NCBI GenBank assembly: GCA_026416095.1
Contig: JAOAFV010000028.1
Location: 66,121 to 121,405 of the forward strand
Length of the DNA stretch: 55,285 nt
From: Bacteroidales bacterium
GTDB lineage: Bacteria; Bacteroidota; Bacteroidia; Bacteroidales; GWA2-32-17
Direction: 5' to 3'
In this document: positions 15,838 to 24,387 of the stretch, piece by piece
Layout: every line of letters starts with the position of its first letter
Position numbering within the stretch: the first letter of the stretch is position 1
Notes under the pieces: model-generated
What the model was told of the DNA's origin: nothing
Database searches by the model: none
Seen by the model: only the letters and a program-made list of their open reading frames with translations
Translations under genes and position numbers: made by a program

Positions 15838-16908
15838 CTATCTTAATTTTATTCTGTTAATCTTCTGTGTGAAATTAAATTCATAAAATACACCAAAATT
15901 ATAATCCTTATAATTTCTTTTATAATCGTAATAAACCTGAAAGTAACACGATAAAACATTATAGGCTACAACAGGGGAATAATTAAAACGTATTGTAATT
16001 ATGTTTTTTTCTGGTTCTTCGTAATAAACATATTTTCTCGAAATCGATTGGTATAAAGGCTCTCCTGTTGCAGAATAATAACAATTTCCATACCAATACC
16101 CAACTTGAAAAGTCAATTTTTTGGAATAATTAATCTTAATAAAATTATATAATCCATATCCATTAATATACTGTAACAATTTATAAGGAGATAAATCGCA
16201 ATATTGAAAATAATTCGTCGAAAATATTATATCTGTTTTATTATTTTGTAAATGATAAGAAATACCATTACCTATATTACAAAAAGTTTGCATAGGCGCA
16301 GAACTAGTTTCAACTTGACCACCTTTATGTTTAAAAAGTAATGCAATATTATAATTAATATTTTTTGTAAGTAAGAAGAAGGTATTTGCTCCTGCTATAA
16401 ATTCTTCCTTAAAATTATCGCCTGGTAAAATAAATTTTTGCCAGTTTAACCATATGTCAGATTTGATTTTTTTGTAATCGACTAGAAATTGTATTCCCGA
16501 TTCAGGTCGTTGCAAGTATTCATTATCGTCACAATACATTGGCTCTAAAAGATTGTGCATTTTATGTCCATTAATATTACCAAATAATAACTTAATTCCG
16601 CTTAACAATTTAATATCGGCACAATAATATATATCTCTTATATAAAACTTCTCGGAGCCATTAAAAATTCTTAAATAAGTTCCAAGCTTTATTTTTATTC
16701 CATTATTATTTGAATAACAAAAATATGGAATAATATTTGTACCAATAAAAGTAATTCCATCGTATAAATTATTGAAATACTCATTATTCTTAAAAAAGTA
16801 ATGTTGATTATAGCAAAATGCTAGGAAATTTGAATCGTTACTAATTACTTCGTAAGTGTGACATTTTAATTTATTAACAATTAAAGTTAATAAAATTAAA
16901 AAAAACAT
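15838..16908 (-). CDS. hypothetical outer membrane beta-barrel-like protein
   Basis: I do not recognise a named family. A hydrophobic N-terminus (MFFLILLTLIV) is followed by about 340 residues rich in Tyr, Phe and Asn with alternating hydrophobicity, for example FQVGYWYGNCYYSATGEPLY and the last strands NFGVFYEFNF. This suggests an exported outer-membrane barrel. Unlike its convergent neighbour it ends in basic residues (RIKLR) rather than an aromatic. Its promoter box is only 7 bases from the ATG and overlaps the promoter of the divergent stress protein gene. Confidence 0.6.
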   Translation of the reverse strand: MFFLILLTLIVNKLKCHTYEVISNDSNFLAFCYNQHYFFKNNEYFNNLYDGITFIGTNIIPYFCYSNNNGIKIKLGTYLRIFNGSEKFYIRDIYYCADIKLLSGIKLLFGNINGHKMHNLLEPMYCDDNEYLQRPESGIQFLVDYKKIKSDIWLNWQKFILPGDNFKEEFIAGANTFFLLTKNINYNIALLFKHKGGQVETSSAPMQTFCNIGNGISYHLQNNKTDIIFSTNYFQYCDLSPYKLLQYINGYGLYNFIKINYSKKLTFQVGYWYGNCYYSATGEPLYQSISRKYVYYEEPEKNIITIRFNYSPVVAYNVLSCYFQVYYDYKRNYKDYNFGVFYEFNFTQKINRIKLR

Positions 16909-16909
16909 T

Positions 16910-16941
16910 TTTGTACAAAGTTAACTTTTATTTTATTTTTG
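16910..16941 (+). promoter_or_regulatory. complete promoter for the universal stress protein gene
   Basis: TTTG at 16910-16913, 20 bases, then TATTTTTG at 16934-16941: both Bacteroidota elements at the consensus spacing. It predicts a leader of about 50 bases before the ATG at 17000, much longer than most leaders in this window. The -33 element lies at the start of the divergent gene. Confidence 0.65.
16916..16923 (-). promoter_or_regulatory. -7 promoter box for the 15838-16908 gene
   Basis: On the minus strand TAACTTTG (exact TAnnTTTG) ends only 7 bases before the ATG at 16908, predicting an almost leaderless mRNA. It lies between the two elements of the + strand promoter, so the two promoters physically overlap. 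Confidence 0.5.
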
Positions 16942-16999
16942 TTAAAATATTTTTAAAATAGCAACGTTATTAAAAAATTATCGTCTTAAAATAAAAAAT

Positions 17000-17791
17000 A
17001 TGGAATCTCAAGAACAAATTGTAACCAAAGCTATTATTGTACCTGTAGATTTCACAGAAAAATGCGAATACGCTTTACAACATGCATTGTTTTTATCGAA
17101 AATTTTTAATAGGCCAATTGTTGGATTACACATAATAAAGAAAGATAAATATCTTGAAGAAGCAAAAAATAAACTTAATGAGTGGAAAGAAAATATTGAA
17201 AAAAAATATAATGTTACATTACAAACATACATAAGGAAAGGCAGCATTTTCAAAGGAATAAAAAATTTTTGTAAAGAAATAGATGGTTTAATGATAATTA
17301 TGGGATTGCATAACCCTAAAAGAGCAATGAAAACAATAGTAGGCTCAGCACGACCTTTTTTGGTGGTACAAGACCAATTAAGAAGAGAAAACATTGTAGA
17401 TGTGGTTGTTCCATTTGATTATAAAGAAGATGCAAGAGTTCAATTAAACTGGGCTATTTTTTTATTTAACCATTTTCATTGTAATATTAATATTTTTAAG
17501 CCATTTATTTCGGACAATGCACTTAATGATAAAATGAAAAAAAATATTCTTTTCATAAGAGATATGCTTGATTCAAGAGGTATTGTGTATGGTATTAGAA
17601 CTGCAAAACGTGGTGTAAAGTTTAATGAAGCCATATACGACTTTGCAAAAGAAATAAATGCCGATATGATTTTTATTATGTCTTACGATTTTAAAAAGTT
17701 CATTTTAAAAGCCGAAAAATTTAATATGAAAATACCAGTTCTTTGTGTTAATCCTGCAGCAACAAAGTTTTTACCTGGAAAATTTGTATAA
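17000..17791 (+). CDS. universal stress protein, tandem UspA domains
   Basis: Two UspA-like domains lie in tandem (about residues 10-128 and 132-263). Domain 1 opens with the typical VPVDFTEKCEYALQHALFLS and carries a remnant nucleotide-binding motif, MGLHN ... IVGSARPFLVV. Domain 2 opens with VVPFDYKEDA but has no clear GxxG(S/T) loop, so it is less likely to bind ATP. Such proteins are cytoplasmic and respond to starvation or stress, but the mechanism is usually unknown. It ends exactly one base before the convergent thioesterase gene ends. Confidence 0.88.
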   Translation: MESQEQIVTKAIIVPVDFTEKCEYALQHALFLSKIFNRPIVGLHIIKKDKYLEEAKNKLNEWKENIEKKYNVTLQTYIRKGSIFKGIKNFCKEIDGLMIIMGLHNPKRAMKTIVGSARPFLVVQDQLRRENIVDVVVPFDYKEDARVQLNWAIFLFNHFHCNINIFKPFISDNALNDKMKKNILFIRDMLDSRGIVYGIRTAKRGVKFNEAIYDFAKEINADMIFIMSYDFKKFILKAEKFNMKIPVLCVNPAATKFLPGKFV

Positions 17792-18163
17792 TTAAAACTT
17801 AATTTTTTCTTTACTAATTATGGCTCTTTTGTGTGTTCCTTCTCCAATTTTATTGTTTGAATCGTATGCTTCTACTTTAAAAGTTACCTTGTTTTTCTCA
17901 GTTTCGATAATTATTGCTGTACATTTTATTTTATCGCCAATCTTAGTTGCTTTAAGGTGCTTAACATTTACCTCTATTCCAACCGATACTTCGTTTTCAT
18001 CTAAAAATTCTATTAACAACTCATTACATACTTTTTCCATAAATCCTATCAAAGCAGGAGTACTCAACACATTTACAAACCCTGAACCATAAGATTTAGC
18101 ACTGTGTTGTTCTTCAACAACAAAATTTTGTTCTAAACATTTACCCAATTCAATAGTTTTCAT
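17792..18163 (-). CDS. hotdog thioesterase, FlK-like
   Basis: A 123-residue single-hotdog protein resembling fluoroacetyl-CoA thioesterase and related proteins. The family's active-site residues appear to be present: T35 and E43 in STPALIGFME, and H69 in VNVKHLKAT. The NVLSTPALI and VGIEVNVKHL stretches are the signature. The acyl-CoA substrate is unknown; the FlK name should not be read as fluoroacetate resistance. It starts 5 bases after the DUF3267-like gene and is the last gene of the SPOR/transketolase operon. Confidence 0.82.
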   Translation of the reverse strand: MKTIELGKCLEQNFVVEEQHSAKSYGSGFVNVLSTPALIGFMEKVCNELLIEFLDENEVSVGIEVNVKHLKATKIGDKIKCTAIIIETEKNKVTFKVEAYDSNNKIGEGTHKRAIISKEKIKF

Positions 18164-18168
18164 TTTAC

Positions 18169-18744
18169 TTATATATTAAAAGGATTTTCATACAAGTTTA
18201 CACCTGGCATACTACTATTTTCACTAACAAGATAATTTTTTTTCCAGTATTTTTTTAATTTCATTAAGGTAAGTATATCGTATCCTGAAAAAAATACCCA
18301 AACATATGTTAAAATAATCAGCAATGTATTGTTCAATATTAGTGCCAATATAAAAATCACCAATATTAAAATATTCGGTAAAACAAGCAAACTAAAATAC
18401 GCCATTATATTAATAGGGTACTTACTTTCAACGTAAGGCATAAGCGAATTAACGTTAAATCCTATTTTTTGTTCTTTAAATTTAACGTTTGCTACTATTC
18501 TTAATAATAACGATTTTACGAATTCTTGACATATTATACCTACATAAACAAATAATATAAAAATTACTGGATTTTCGATTATATAACTTATAGACTTTAT
18601 AAAAGAGTGTAATGTTTTAAAAAATAACAAATAAATAAAAAGTGATAACAAAACATAAACCAAAGTAATAATTAACGAAAATATAATTCCTGTATCGTAA
18701 TGAAAAGTTATGGAAGTTTTATAATTTTCATTAAAGTTATTCAT
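18169..18744 (-). CDS. DUF3267-like membrane protein lacking the HExxH motif
   Basis: Four or so membrane segments in 191 residues, with the second half following the DUF3267 (putative membrane zincin) layout: a motif helix, then a KFKEQKIGFNVNSLMPYVESK-type strand region, two helices, and VWVFFSGYDILTLMKL. Where that family has HExxH the protein has QEFVK (residues 73-77). Only the glutamate remains, so it is unlikely to bind zinc or cleave peptides. It overlaps the transketolase C-terminal subunit gene by 8 bases. Family assignment is from memory of the pattern, so moderate confidence. Confidence 0.62.
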   Translation of the reverse strand: MNNFNENYKTSITFHYDTGIIFSLIITLVYVLLSLFIYLLFFKTLHSFIKSISYIIENPVIFILFVYVGIICQEFVKSLLLRIVANVKFKEQKIGFNVNSLMPYVESKYPINIMAYFSLLVLPNILILVIFILALILNNTLLIILTYVWVFFSGYDILTLMKLKKYWKKNYLVSENSSMPGVNLYENPFNI

Positions 18745-19696
18745 TTCCTTTGAGTACTTGTTCTATTTTATTAGCAATGTGGTGCGAAGTTAACTTATAT
18801 TTATCGAGTAATTCTTCAGGTTTTCCAGATTCACCAAAACAATCGGGCATTCCTATTATTAACATTTTTTTAGGACAATTTTGAGATAATATTTCAGCAA
18901 CTGCACTACCAAGCCCTCCATATATTTGATGTTCTTCGACTGTCACAACTAATTCGGAGTTTTGAGCAGTTTGAATGATAATGTCTTTATCGATGGGTTT
19001 TATTGAATACATATTAACAACATTACAAAAAATACCTTTTTTTTCTAAACTATATGCTGCTTGCAATGCTTCCCACACCATATGTCCAGTTGCTATAATA
19101 GTACAATGTTTACCTTCGTTTAATACTTCAGATTTACCTATTACAATCTTGGAATTAATATCTGTAAAACATGGAACTGGTTCTCTTCCAAATCGTATAT
19201 ACGAAGGCAATTTTGTTTGTTCTACTACAGAAAATACGGCGTTAAATGTTTGATTAGCGTCGGCTGGCGATAAAATTACGATATTAGGTAAGGCACGTAA
19301 GGCGGCTATATCTTCCAGGGCTTGATGAGTAGCGCCGTCGGGACCAACCGAGACACCAGCATGAGCACCACCAATTTTTATGTTCATTTCGTTATAACAA
19401 GCAGAAACTCTAATTTGATCCAAAGTTCGCATAACAATAAAAGTAGCATAAGAAGCAACAAATGGAATTTTACCTGTTAGTGAAAGACCACATGCAAAAG
19501 TTATGGCATTTTGTTCGGCAATACCCAACGAAAAAAAACGATGCGGAAATTCCTTAGCAAAAAAATCTACACAAACCGACGACGAAATATCGCTCCCTAT
19601 AACTACTATTTCCTTATATTTCTTTCCGGCTTCAAGAAGTCCTCGTCCAAACCCTATTCTGGTTGCGATTAGTTCTTTACATTCCAATTGTTTCAT
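18737..19696 (-). CDS. transketolase, C-terminal subunit
   Basis: This half carries the pyrimidine-binding and C-terminal domains of transketolase, which moves two-carbon units between sugar phosphates in the pentose phosphate pathway. AEQNAITFACGLSLTG is the pyrimidine-site region with its catalytic glutamate, and the GGLGSAVAEI region is typical of the C-terminal domain. At 319 residues it is complete as a stand-alone subunit. It overlaps the N-terminal subunit gene by 20 bases in another frame, which would favour balanced production of the two chains. Confidence 0.93.
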   Translation of the reverse strand: MKQLECKELIATRIGFGRGLLEAGKKYKEIVVIGSDISSSVCVDFFAKEFPHRFFSLGIAEQNAITFACGLSLTGKIPFVASYATFIVMRTLDQIRVSACYNEMNIKIGGAHAGVSVGPDGATHQALEDIAALRALPNIVILSPADANQTFNAVFSVVEQTKLPSYIRFGREPVPCFTDINSKIVIGKSEVLNEGKHCTIIATGHMVWEALQAAYSLEKKGIFCNVVNMYSIKPIDKDIIIQTAQNSELVVTVEEHQIYGGLGSAVAEILSQNCPKKMLIIGMPDCFGESGKPEELLDKYKLTSHHIANKIEQVLKGNE

Positions 19697-20513
19697 AATA
19701 TTTTTTCAATTCTTCTAAAAATTTTTCAGATTCTTGCTTTGTTGGTGCTTTACCATGCCATTTATAATCGCCTTCTATCGATTTTACTCCTTTACCCATA
19801 ATAGTATTAGCAATAATAACTTTTGGTTTTAAAACAATATTTTCGATTTCTGAAAATGTAATTAAAAAGTCATTTATATTGTTTCCATTACAACTAGCTA
19901 CATGCCAACCAAACGAAGCCCATTTTAGGTTAAGTGGCTCTATTTCCATTACTGAGCTTGTAGGGCCGTCTATTTGGACAAAATTTCTATCGACAATGCA
20001 AAATAAATTATCGAGTTTATAATGAGCTGCACTCATTGCAGCTTCCCATATTGAACCTTCTTGAAGTTCCCCGTCGCCACAAATACAAAAAACTTTTGCA
20101 TTGTTGTTATTAAGCTTTAAGCCCAAAGCAAGTCCGGTAGCAATAGATAAACCTTGCCCTAGACTTCCCGACGATATTTCCAATCCAGGAAGCCCTTTAT
20201 CTTTACCTGGATGCCCTTGTAGGCGGCTTCCAATTTTTCTTAATGTTTTAAGCTCAGCTATTGGAAAATAACCGGCATGAGCAAGAGACGCATACAATAC
20301 TGGAGCTACATGGCCATTAGAAAGTATTAAACGGTCTCTACCCTCCCATTGTGGGTCAGCAGGATTATGTTTCATTATTTTGAAATAAAGAGCAGTAAAA
20401 ACATCAGCTAGCCCAAGTGATCCACCCAAATGACCTGAGCCTGCTTCGGCCAACATTTCTATAACACTCTTTCTTATTTCATAAGATATTCTTATTAACT
20501 CGTCTAAAAGCAT
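19677..20513 (-). CDS. transketolase, N-terminal subunit
   Basis: The thiamine-diphosphate-binding half of transketolase. GHLGGSLGLADVFTALYF, SNGHVAPVLYA and the ThDP/Mg motif GDGELQEGSIWEA (GDG to the later N) are clear, with HGKAPT near the end. It is followed by the C-terminal subunit gene in a 20-base overlap. A split transketolase is a known arrangement in many bacteria and archaea; both halves are intact here, so I do not read it as a frameshifted single gene. It starts 2 bases after the SPOR gene. Confidence 0.94.
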   Translation of the reverse strand: MLLDELIRISYEIRKSVIEMLAEAGSGHLGGSLGLADVFTALYFKIMKHNPADPQWEGRDRLILSNGHVAPVLYASLAHAGYFPIAELKTLRKIGSRLQGHPGKDKGLPGLEISSGSLGQGLSIATGLALGLKLNNNNAKVFCICGDGELQEGSIWEAAMSAAHYKLDNLFCIVDRNFVQIDGPTSSVMEIEPLNLKWASFGWHVASCNGNNINDFLITFSEIENIVLKPKVIIANTIMGKGVKSIEGDYKWHGKAPTKQESEKFLEELKKYYETIGM

Positions 20514-20515
20514 AA

Positions 20516-20938
20516 TTAGTAAGTTATTTTATCTTCGACAATGAATGATGATGGGTAATTTTTCTTCATTTCAATTAATAAAGAATATGCATCGGCTCTA
20601 CGGTAAAAATCGCCTACTCTTACTTTAAAATATGGTTCTTCGTAAATAACATAACATTTTAAGTTAGGATAACTTTTCATGATTTCTGCTTTAACTTCTA
20701 ACGCTTGTTTTTTTGAGTTTTTACCTGCTGAAAAAAAAACTTGTACTCTATAGCCATTTATTGTATTGTTTTTTTTATTCAATTCAATATGTTTAGTAAG
20801 TAATTCTTTGCAATCAATACCTTCACAATTTAAAGTTAAACTACCTTTATGTGTATTAGTAAATATATCGTCAAGAGTTTGAGTTATTGCACATGTTTGT
20901 TTTAATATTAATAATATAAAGACCAAATAATTTTTCAT
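20516..20938 (-). CDS. exported SPOR-domain protein
   Basis: A signal peptide (about residues 1-19) precedes a 70-residue SPOR domain: YRVQVFFSAGKNSKKQAL, then CYVIYEEPYFKVRVGDFYRRADA. SPOR domains bind peptidoglycan stripped of stem peptides at division sites, so a periplasmic wall-associated role is likely. It is the first gene of an operon with the split transketolase, a functional mix that gives no clear clue. Confidence 0.85.
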   Translation of the reverse strand: MKNYLVFILLILKQTCAITQTLDDIFTNTHKGSLTLNCEGIDCKELLTKHIELNKKNNTINGYRVQVFFSAGKNSKKQALEVKAEIMKSYPNLKCYVIYEEPYFKVRVGDFYRRADAYSLLIEMKKNYPSSFIVEDKITY

Positions 20939-20955
20939 TTTCTCTCTAAATTTGG

Positions 20956-20963
20956 CTCAAAAA
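20956..20963 (-). promoter_or_regulatory. -7 promoter box for the SPOR/transketolase operon
   Basis: On the minus strand TATTTTTG (exact TAnnTTTG) ends 17 bases before the ATG at 20938, in the gap behind divIC. Confidence 0.5.
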
Positions 20964-20990
20964 TAATAATAATATTGAAATATAAATAAT

Positions 20991-21320
20991 TTATTTTTTA
21001 TTACAATTCTGTGTAGAATCAATTATGATAAATAAATCTTCGTCTGTTTTTTTCATAAAAAATTCTTCTCTTATAAATTTTTCAAATTTGAATTTATTAG
21101 TTTTCAACTCAAGTAATTTAGTTTTTACACTATCTATTTGTTTTATGTAATACTCTTTTTGTTCTTTTAAATTTTTGTTTATTTTCTTATTAGCAATAAA
21201 TTTAAAAATATTAAATTGCGAAAGAAAAAAAGTAAAAATAACAAACACAATAAAGGCTATCACATATTTATTGTTTATATATTTATTGTTTTTAATAAAG
21301 AGTAAAATTTTTTTTATCAT
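20991..21320 (-). CDS. septum formation initiator (DivIC/FtsB-like) protein
   Basis: A small bitopic protein: one membrane helix (about residues 19-40), then a coiled coil rich in Lys, Glu and Leu (NKKINKNLKEQKEYYIKQID) and the short EEFFMKKTDEDLFII box typical of DivIC/FtsB proteins, which bridge the division proteins FtsL and FtsQ at the septum. Size (109 aa) and layout fit. It overlaps thiS by 4 bases (ATGA) and ends the ffh-folD-thiF-thiS operon. Confidence 0.85.
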   Translation of the reverse strand: MIKKILLFIKNNKYINNKYVIAFIVFVIFTFFLSQFNIFKFIANKKINKNLKEQKEYYIKQIDSVKTKLLELKTNKFKFEKFIREEFFMKKTDEDLFIIIDSTQNCNKK

Positions 21321-21520
21321 CCACCACTTATTAAATGTATAACATCTACTTTATCTCCATCATTTATGTAAGTCGTATCGTAATCTTGTTGTTTAATTGG
21401 TTTACCATTTACTCTTACAACAAGCATTTTAAAAGTAAACTTTTTAATATTAAGTAATTCTCTTACCGTTAAAGTATCTCTATCAATTATTTCTGGTAAA
21501 TTATTTAAAATTATTTTCAT
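21317..21520 (-). CDS. thiS: sulfur carrier protein ThiS
   Basis: A 67-residue ubiquitin-like protein ending in the obligatory Gly-Gly (LISGG), whose terminus is adenylated and thiocarboxylated to deliver sulfur for the thiazole of thiamine. VVRVNGKPIKQQDYD and DGDKVDVIHLISGG are characteristic of ThiS. It lies 3 bases after its presumed activating enzyme ThiF. No thiG, thiH or thiC is visible in the window. Confidence 0.9.
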   Translation of the reverse strand: MKIILNNLPEIIDRDTLTVRELLNIKKFTFKMLVVRVNGKPIKQQDYDTTYINDGDKVDVIHLISGG

Positions 21521-21523
21521 ATG

Positions 21524-22117
21524 CTATAAGTTTAATAATAATTCTATAACTTTATTTGCTTGCATATTTGCAACAATAGATACCTTTGGAGCAAGGCAAG
21601 GATTATTTTCCGATACTTCGGAAATACCATCGCCAAATATATATACATTGTCGAAGCTTGTTTCTTTTATGTTATTAATATTGAAAATGCCAGCAACACC
21701 ATTGCCCATTACTAATGGGATATGCGGAAGGTGTTCTAATTTAGTTTCCAATATTGCTTGTTTCATAAAGCTTTCGTCGAATGCTTCTACTAATACATCT
21801 ACATTTTTATATATTTCAATTATTTTTTCTTTATTTAAAACTACATCGTAAGCAATTACACTACAATTAGGATTTATTTTTAGAATAATTTCTTTTAATG
21901 CGAAACATTTTTTTTGACCAATTTGATCTAGAAAGTAATACTGTCGGTTAAGGTTACTTTTAGAAACCACATCAAAGTCGGCAATTATAAAATTACCGAC
22001 ACCAGATCGAGCAAGCGATACAGCACAATTTGATCCTAAACCACCACAACCTGCTATTCCAACAGTTTTATTTTTTAGTTTTTCTTCTAGTATTTTGTAA
22101 TTAAAACAATATGTCAT
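21524..22117 (-). CDS. thiF: ThiS adenylyltransferase ThiF (short form)
   Basis: An E1-like enzyme that adenylates the Gly-Gly end of ThiS. The nucleotide loop GCGGLGSN is at about residues 23-30, and the NLNRQ arginine motif follows at the usual distance. At 197 residues it is the short form without the zinc-binding C-terminal extension of the MoeB/E. coli ThiF type, resembling the ThiF family 2 group. A cysteine in NNPCLAPKV is a possible sulfur-relay residue; that is inference. Confidence 0.88.
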   Translation of the reverse strand: MTYCFNYKILEEKLKNKTVGIAGCGGLGSNCAVSLARSGVGNFIIADFDVVSKSNLNRQYYFLDQIGQKKCFALKEIILKINPNCSVIAYDVVLNKEKIIEIYKNVDVLVEAFDESFMKQAILETKLEHLPHIPLVMGNGVAGIFNINNIKETSFDNVYIFGDGISEVSENNPCLAPKVSIVANMQANKVIELLLNL

Positions 22118-22119
22118 AC

Positions 22120-22992
22120 TTATAAGTTATTTTTTGCTGCAATAATTGTATTTTTCAATAGTGAAATTACAGTCATTGGACCAACTCCACCGGGCACAGG
22201 GGTAATCAAAGAACATTTTGGAGCAACGTTTTCGAAATCAACATCACCAACAATTTTTGAGCCATCTTTTTTTGTATTATCGGGAACCCGTGTAGTACCA
22301 ACATCTATAACAACAGCCCCCTGTTTTACCATATTTTCCTTGACAAAACGTGGTTGGCCTATTGCCGAAATAAGTATATCGGCCATTTGGGTATATTTTT
22401 CAATATTTTCAGTTTGCGAATGTACTAATGTAACTGTTGCGTTACCTGGATATTTTTTTTGAGAAAGAAGTATGCTTATTGGGCGTCCAACTAGGTTACT
22501 TCGGCCAAGTACAACAACGTGTTTACCTTTTGTTTCGATATTATAAAATTTAATTAATTCTATAATACCTAAAGGAGTTGCTGGTATAAACATATAATCT
22601 TCTGTAAGCAATTTACCTAAGTTTACAGGATTAAAGCAATCAACATCTTTTAAAGGATTTATTTTATTAATAACGTTTATTTCATTAATATGTGGTGGTA
22701 AGGGCATTTGTATAATGTAACCATCAATAGTTTTATCTTCGTTTAGTTTTTTTATATTAAACAACAAATCATCTTCGGTAATTGATGATGGCAAATTAAT
22801 AAGAGTTGTATTTATTCCAACTTCTTTACATTTATTAATTTTGTTATTCACATATGTTTTGCTAACCAAGTCTTCTCCTACCAAAACAATAGCTAAATGT
22901 GGTATTTTGTTTTTCAATTTTAATATTTCTATTTCTTTGACTAATTCAACCTTTAATTTTTCAGCAACAGCCTTGCCATCGATAATATTCAT
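22120..22992 (-). CDS. folD: methylenetetrahydrofolate dehydrogenase/cyclohydrolase
   Basis: FolD interconverts methylene-, methenyl- and formyl-tetrahydrofolate. The active-site region TYVNNKINKCKEVGI with its YxxxK, the QMPLPPH and PLKDVDCFNP signatures, the NADP-binding GRSNLVGRP and the late PVPGGVGPMT are all present. It is full length at 290 residues and follows ffh by 2 bases in a five-gene operon. Confidence 0.97.
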   Translation of the reverse strand: MNIIDGKAVAEKLKVELVKEIEILKLKNKIPHLAIVLVGEDLVSKTYVNNKINKCKEVGINTTLINLPSSITEDDLLFNIKKLNEDKTIDGYIIQMPLPPHINEINVINKINPLKDVDCFNPVNLGKLLTEDYMFIPATPLGIIELIKFYNIETKGKHVVVLGRSNLVGRPISILLSQKKYPGNATVTLVHSQTENIEKYTQMADILISAIGQPRFVKENMVKQGAVVIDVGTTRVPDNTKKDGSKIVGDVDFENVAPKCSLITPVPGGVGPMTVISLLKNTIIAAKNNL

Positions 22993-22994
22993 AA

Positions 22995-24302
22995 TTATTT
23001 TAATTTTGTAAATTTATTAGTAGTTATTTTATACATGGTTTTTTTCAAATCTTCAAACTGTTTTAACAATCTATTAACCTCTTGTACCGAAGTTCCGCTA
23101 CCGTTAGCAATTCTCTTTCTACGGCTGCCATCAATTATAGAAGGATTAGCACGTTCTTCAGGGGTCATTGAAAGTATAATAGCCTCTATGCGTTTAAAAC
23201 TTTTTTCGTCGATATCAATATTTTTTATTGCTTTATTTACTCCAGGTATCAAAGATAAAAGGTCTTTAATATTACCCATTTTTTTTATTTGTTGTATTTG
23301 TGCAAGAAAATCGTTTAAGTCGAATTTTTTTTGTGCAATTTTTTTCTGCAATCTACGGGCTTCTTCTTCTGTTATTTGTTCTTGAGCTTTTTCTACAAAA
23401 GTAACAATATCGCCCATTCCAAGAATACGATCAGCCATTCGGTCGGGGTAAAAAATATCAATAGCATCGAGTTTCTCGCCTGTGCTAATAAACTTTATTG
23501 GTTTATTAACTATACTCTTAATAGAAAGTGCAGCCCCACCACGAGCGTCACCATCTAATTTTGTTAATACAACACCATCAAAATCAAGACGATCATTAAA
23601 TGCTTTTGCAGTATTTACTGCATCTTGTCCTGTCATTGAATCGACGACAAATAATATTTCTTCGGGATTTATTGCTTTTTTTATATTTTCAATTTCAATC
23701 ATCATTTCTTCGTCGACAGCTGTACGACCAGCAGTATCGATAATAACTGTATTGTAACCTCGCAATTTTGCTTCGCTAATTGCTTTTTTTGCTATACTAA
23801 TTGGATCTTGATTAGTTTCGTCGGCAAAAACAGGTACTTGAATATTTCCACCTAATATTTTAAGTTGTTCAATTGCAGCTGGTCTGTATACATCGCAAGC
23901 AACAAGTAAAACACTTCTGGCCTTTTTATTTTTTAGGTAATTCGCCAATTTTGCAGCAAAAGTAGTTTTTCCTGAACCTTGTAAACCAGCAAGTAGGATA
24001 ACAGAAGGATTTTGTTTTAACTTAAGTTCAGATTTTTCGCTTCCCAACAATTCAACTAGTTCATCATGAACAATTTTAATAAAAAGTTGACCCGGGCGTA
24101 CAGATTTAATAACATTTTGACCTAGTGCTTTTTCTTTAACTTTATCGGTGAACGCTTTTGCTATTTTATAATTAACATCTGCATCGATTAAAGCTCTACG
24201 TACTTCTTTTAATGTTTCGGCAATATTTACTTCGGTAATATAACCTTCGCCCTTGAGTATTTTAAAAGCTCTCTCTAATTTTTCGGTAAGATTTTCAAAC
24301 AT
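22995..24302 (-). CDS. ffh: signal recognition particle protein Ffh
   Basis: Ffh binds SRP RNA and signal sequences and targets membrane proteins to FtsY. The N domain (four helices) is followed by the GTPase with GLQGSGKTT (near residue 105), DTAGR and [10 protein letters not shown], then the methionine-containing M domain with [14 protein letters not shown] and the RNA-binding [12 protein letters not shown]. At 435 residues it is full length. It heads the operon ffh-folD-thiF-thiS-divIC and has a promoter box 16 bases upstream. Confidence 0.97.
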   Translation of the reverse strand: MFENLTEKLERAFKILKGEGYITEVNIAETLKEVRRALIDADVNYKIAKAFTDKVKEKALGQNVIKSVRPGQLFIKIVHDELVELLGSEKSELKLKQNPSVILLAGLQGSGKTTFAAKLANYLKNKKARSVLLVACDVYRPAAIEQLKILGGNIQVPVFADETNQDPISIAKKAISEAKLRGYNTVIIDTAGRTAVDEEMMIEIENIKKAINPEEILFVVDSMTGQDAVNTAKAFNDRLDFDGVVLTKLDGDARGGAALSIKSIVNKPIKFISTGEKLDAIDIFYPDRMADRILGMGDIVTFVEKAQEQITEEEARRLQKKIAQKKFDLNDFLAQIQQIKKMGNIKDLLSLIPGVNKAIKNIDIDEKSFKRIEAIILSMTPEERANPSIIDGSRRKRIANGSGTSVQEVNRLLKQFEDLKKTMYKITTNKFTKLK

Positions 24303-24318
24303 AAATACATTTTTATTA

Positions 24319-24326
24319 CAAAAATA
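24319..24326 (-). promoter_or_regulatory. ffh: -7 promoter box for the ffh operon
   Basis: On the minus strand TATTTTTG (exact TAnnTTTG) ends 16 bases before the ffh ATG. No clear -33 partner. Confidence 0.5.
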
Positions 24327-24387
24327 CAGAACAAAAGAGATTTTAAAAATGAAATTTACCTTAAATTACAAAGATGTTTTTATTTGT

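Noticed and set aside
18737-20513. Two transketolase genes as a frameshifted single gene
   Set aside because: Both halves are complete, they overlap by 20 bases with a proper start, and split transketolase is a known arrangement.
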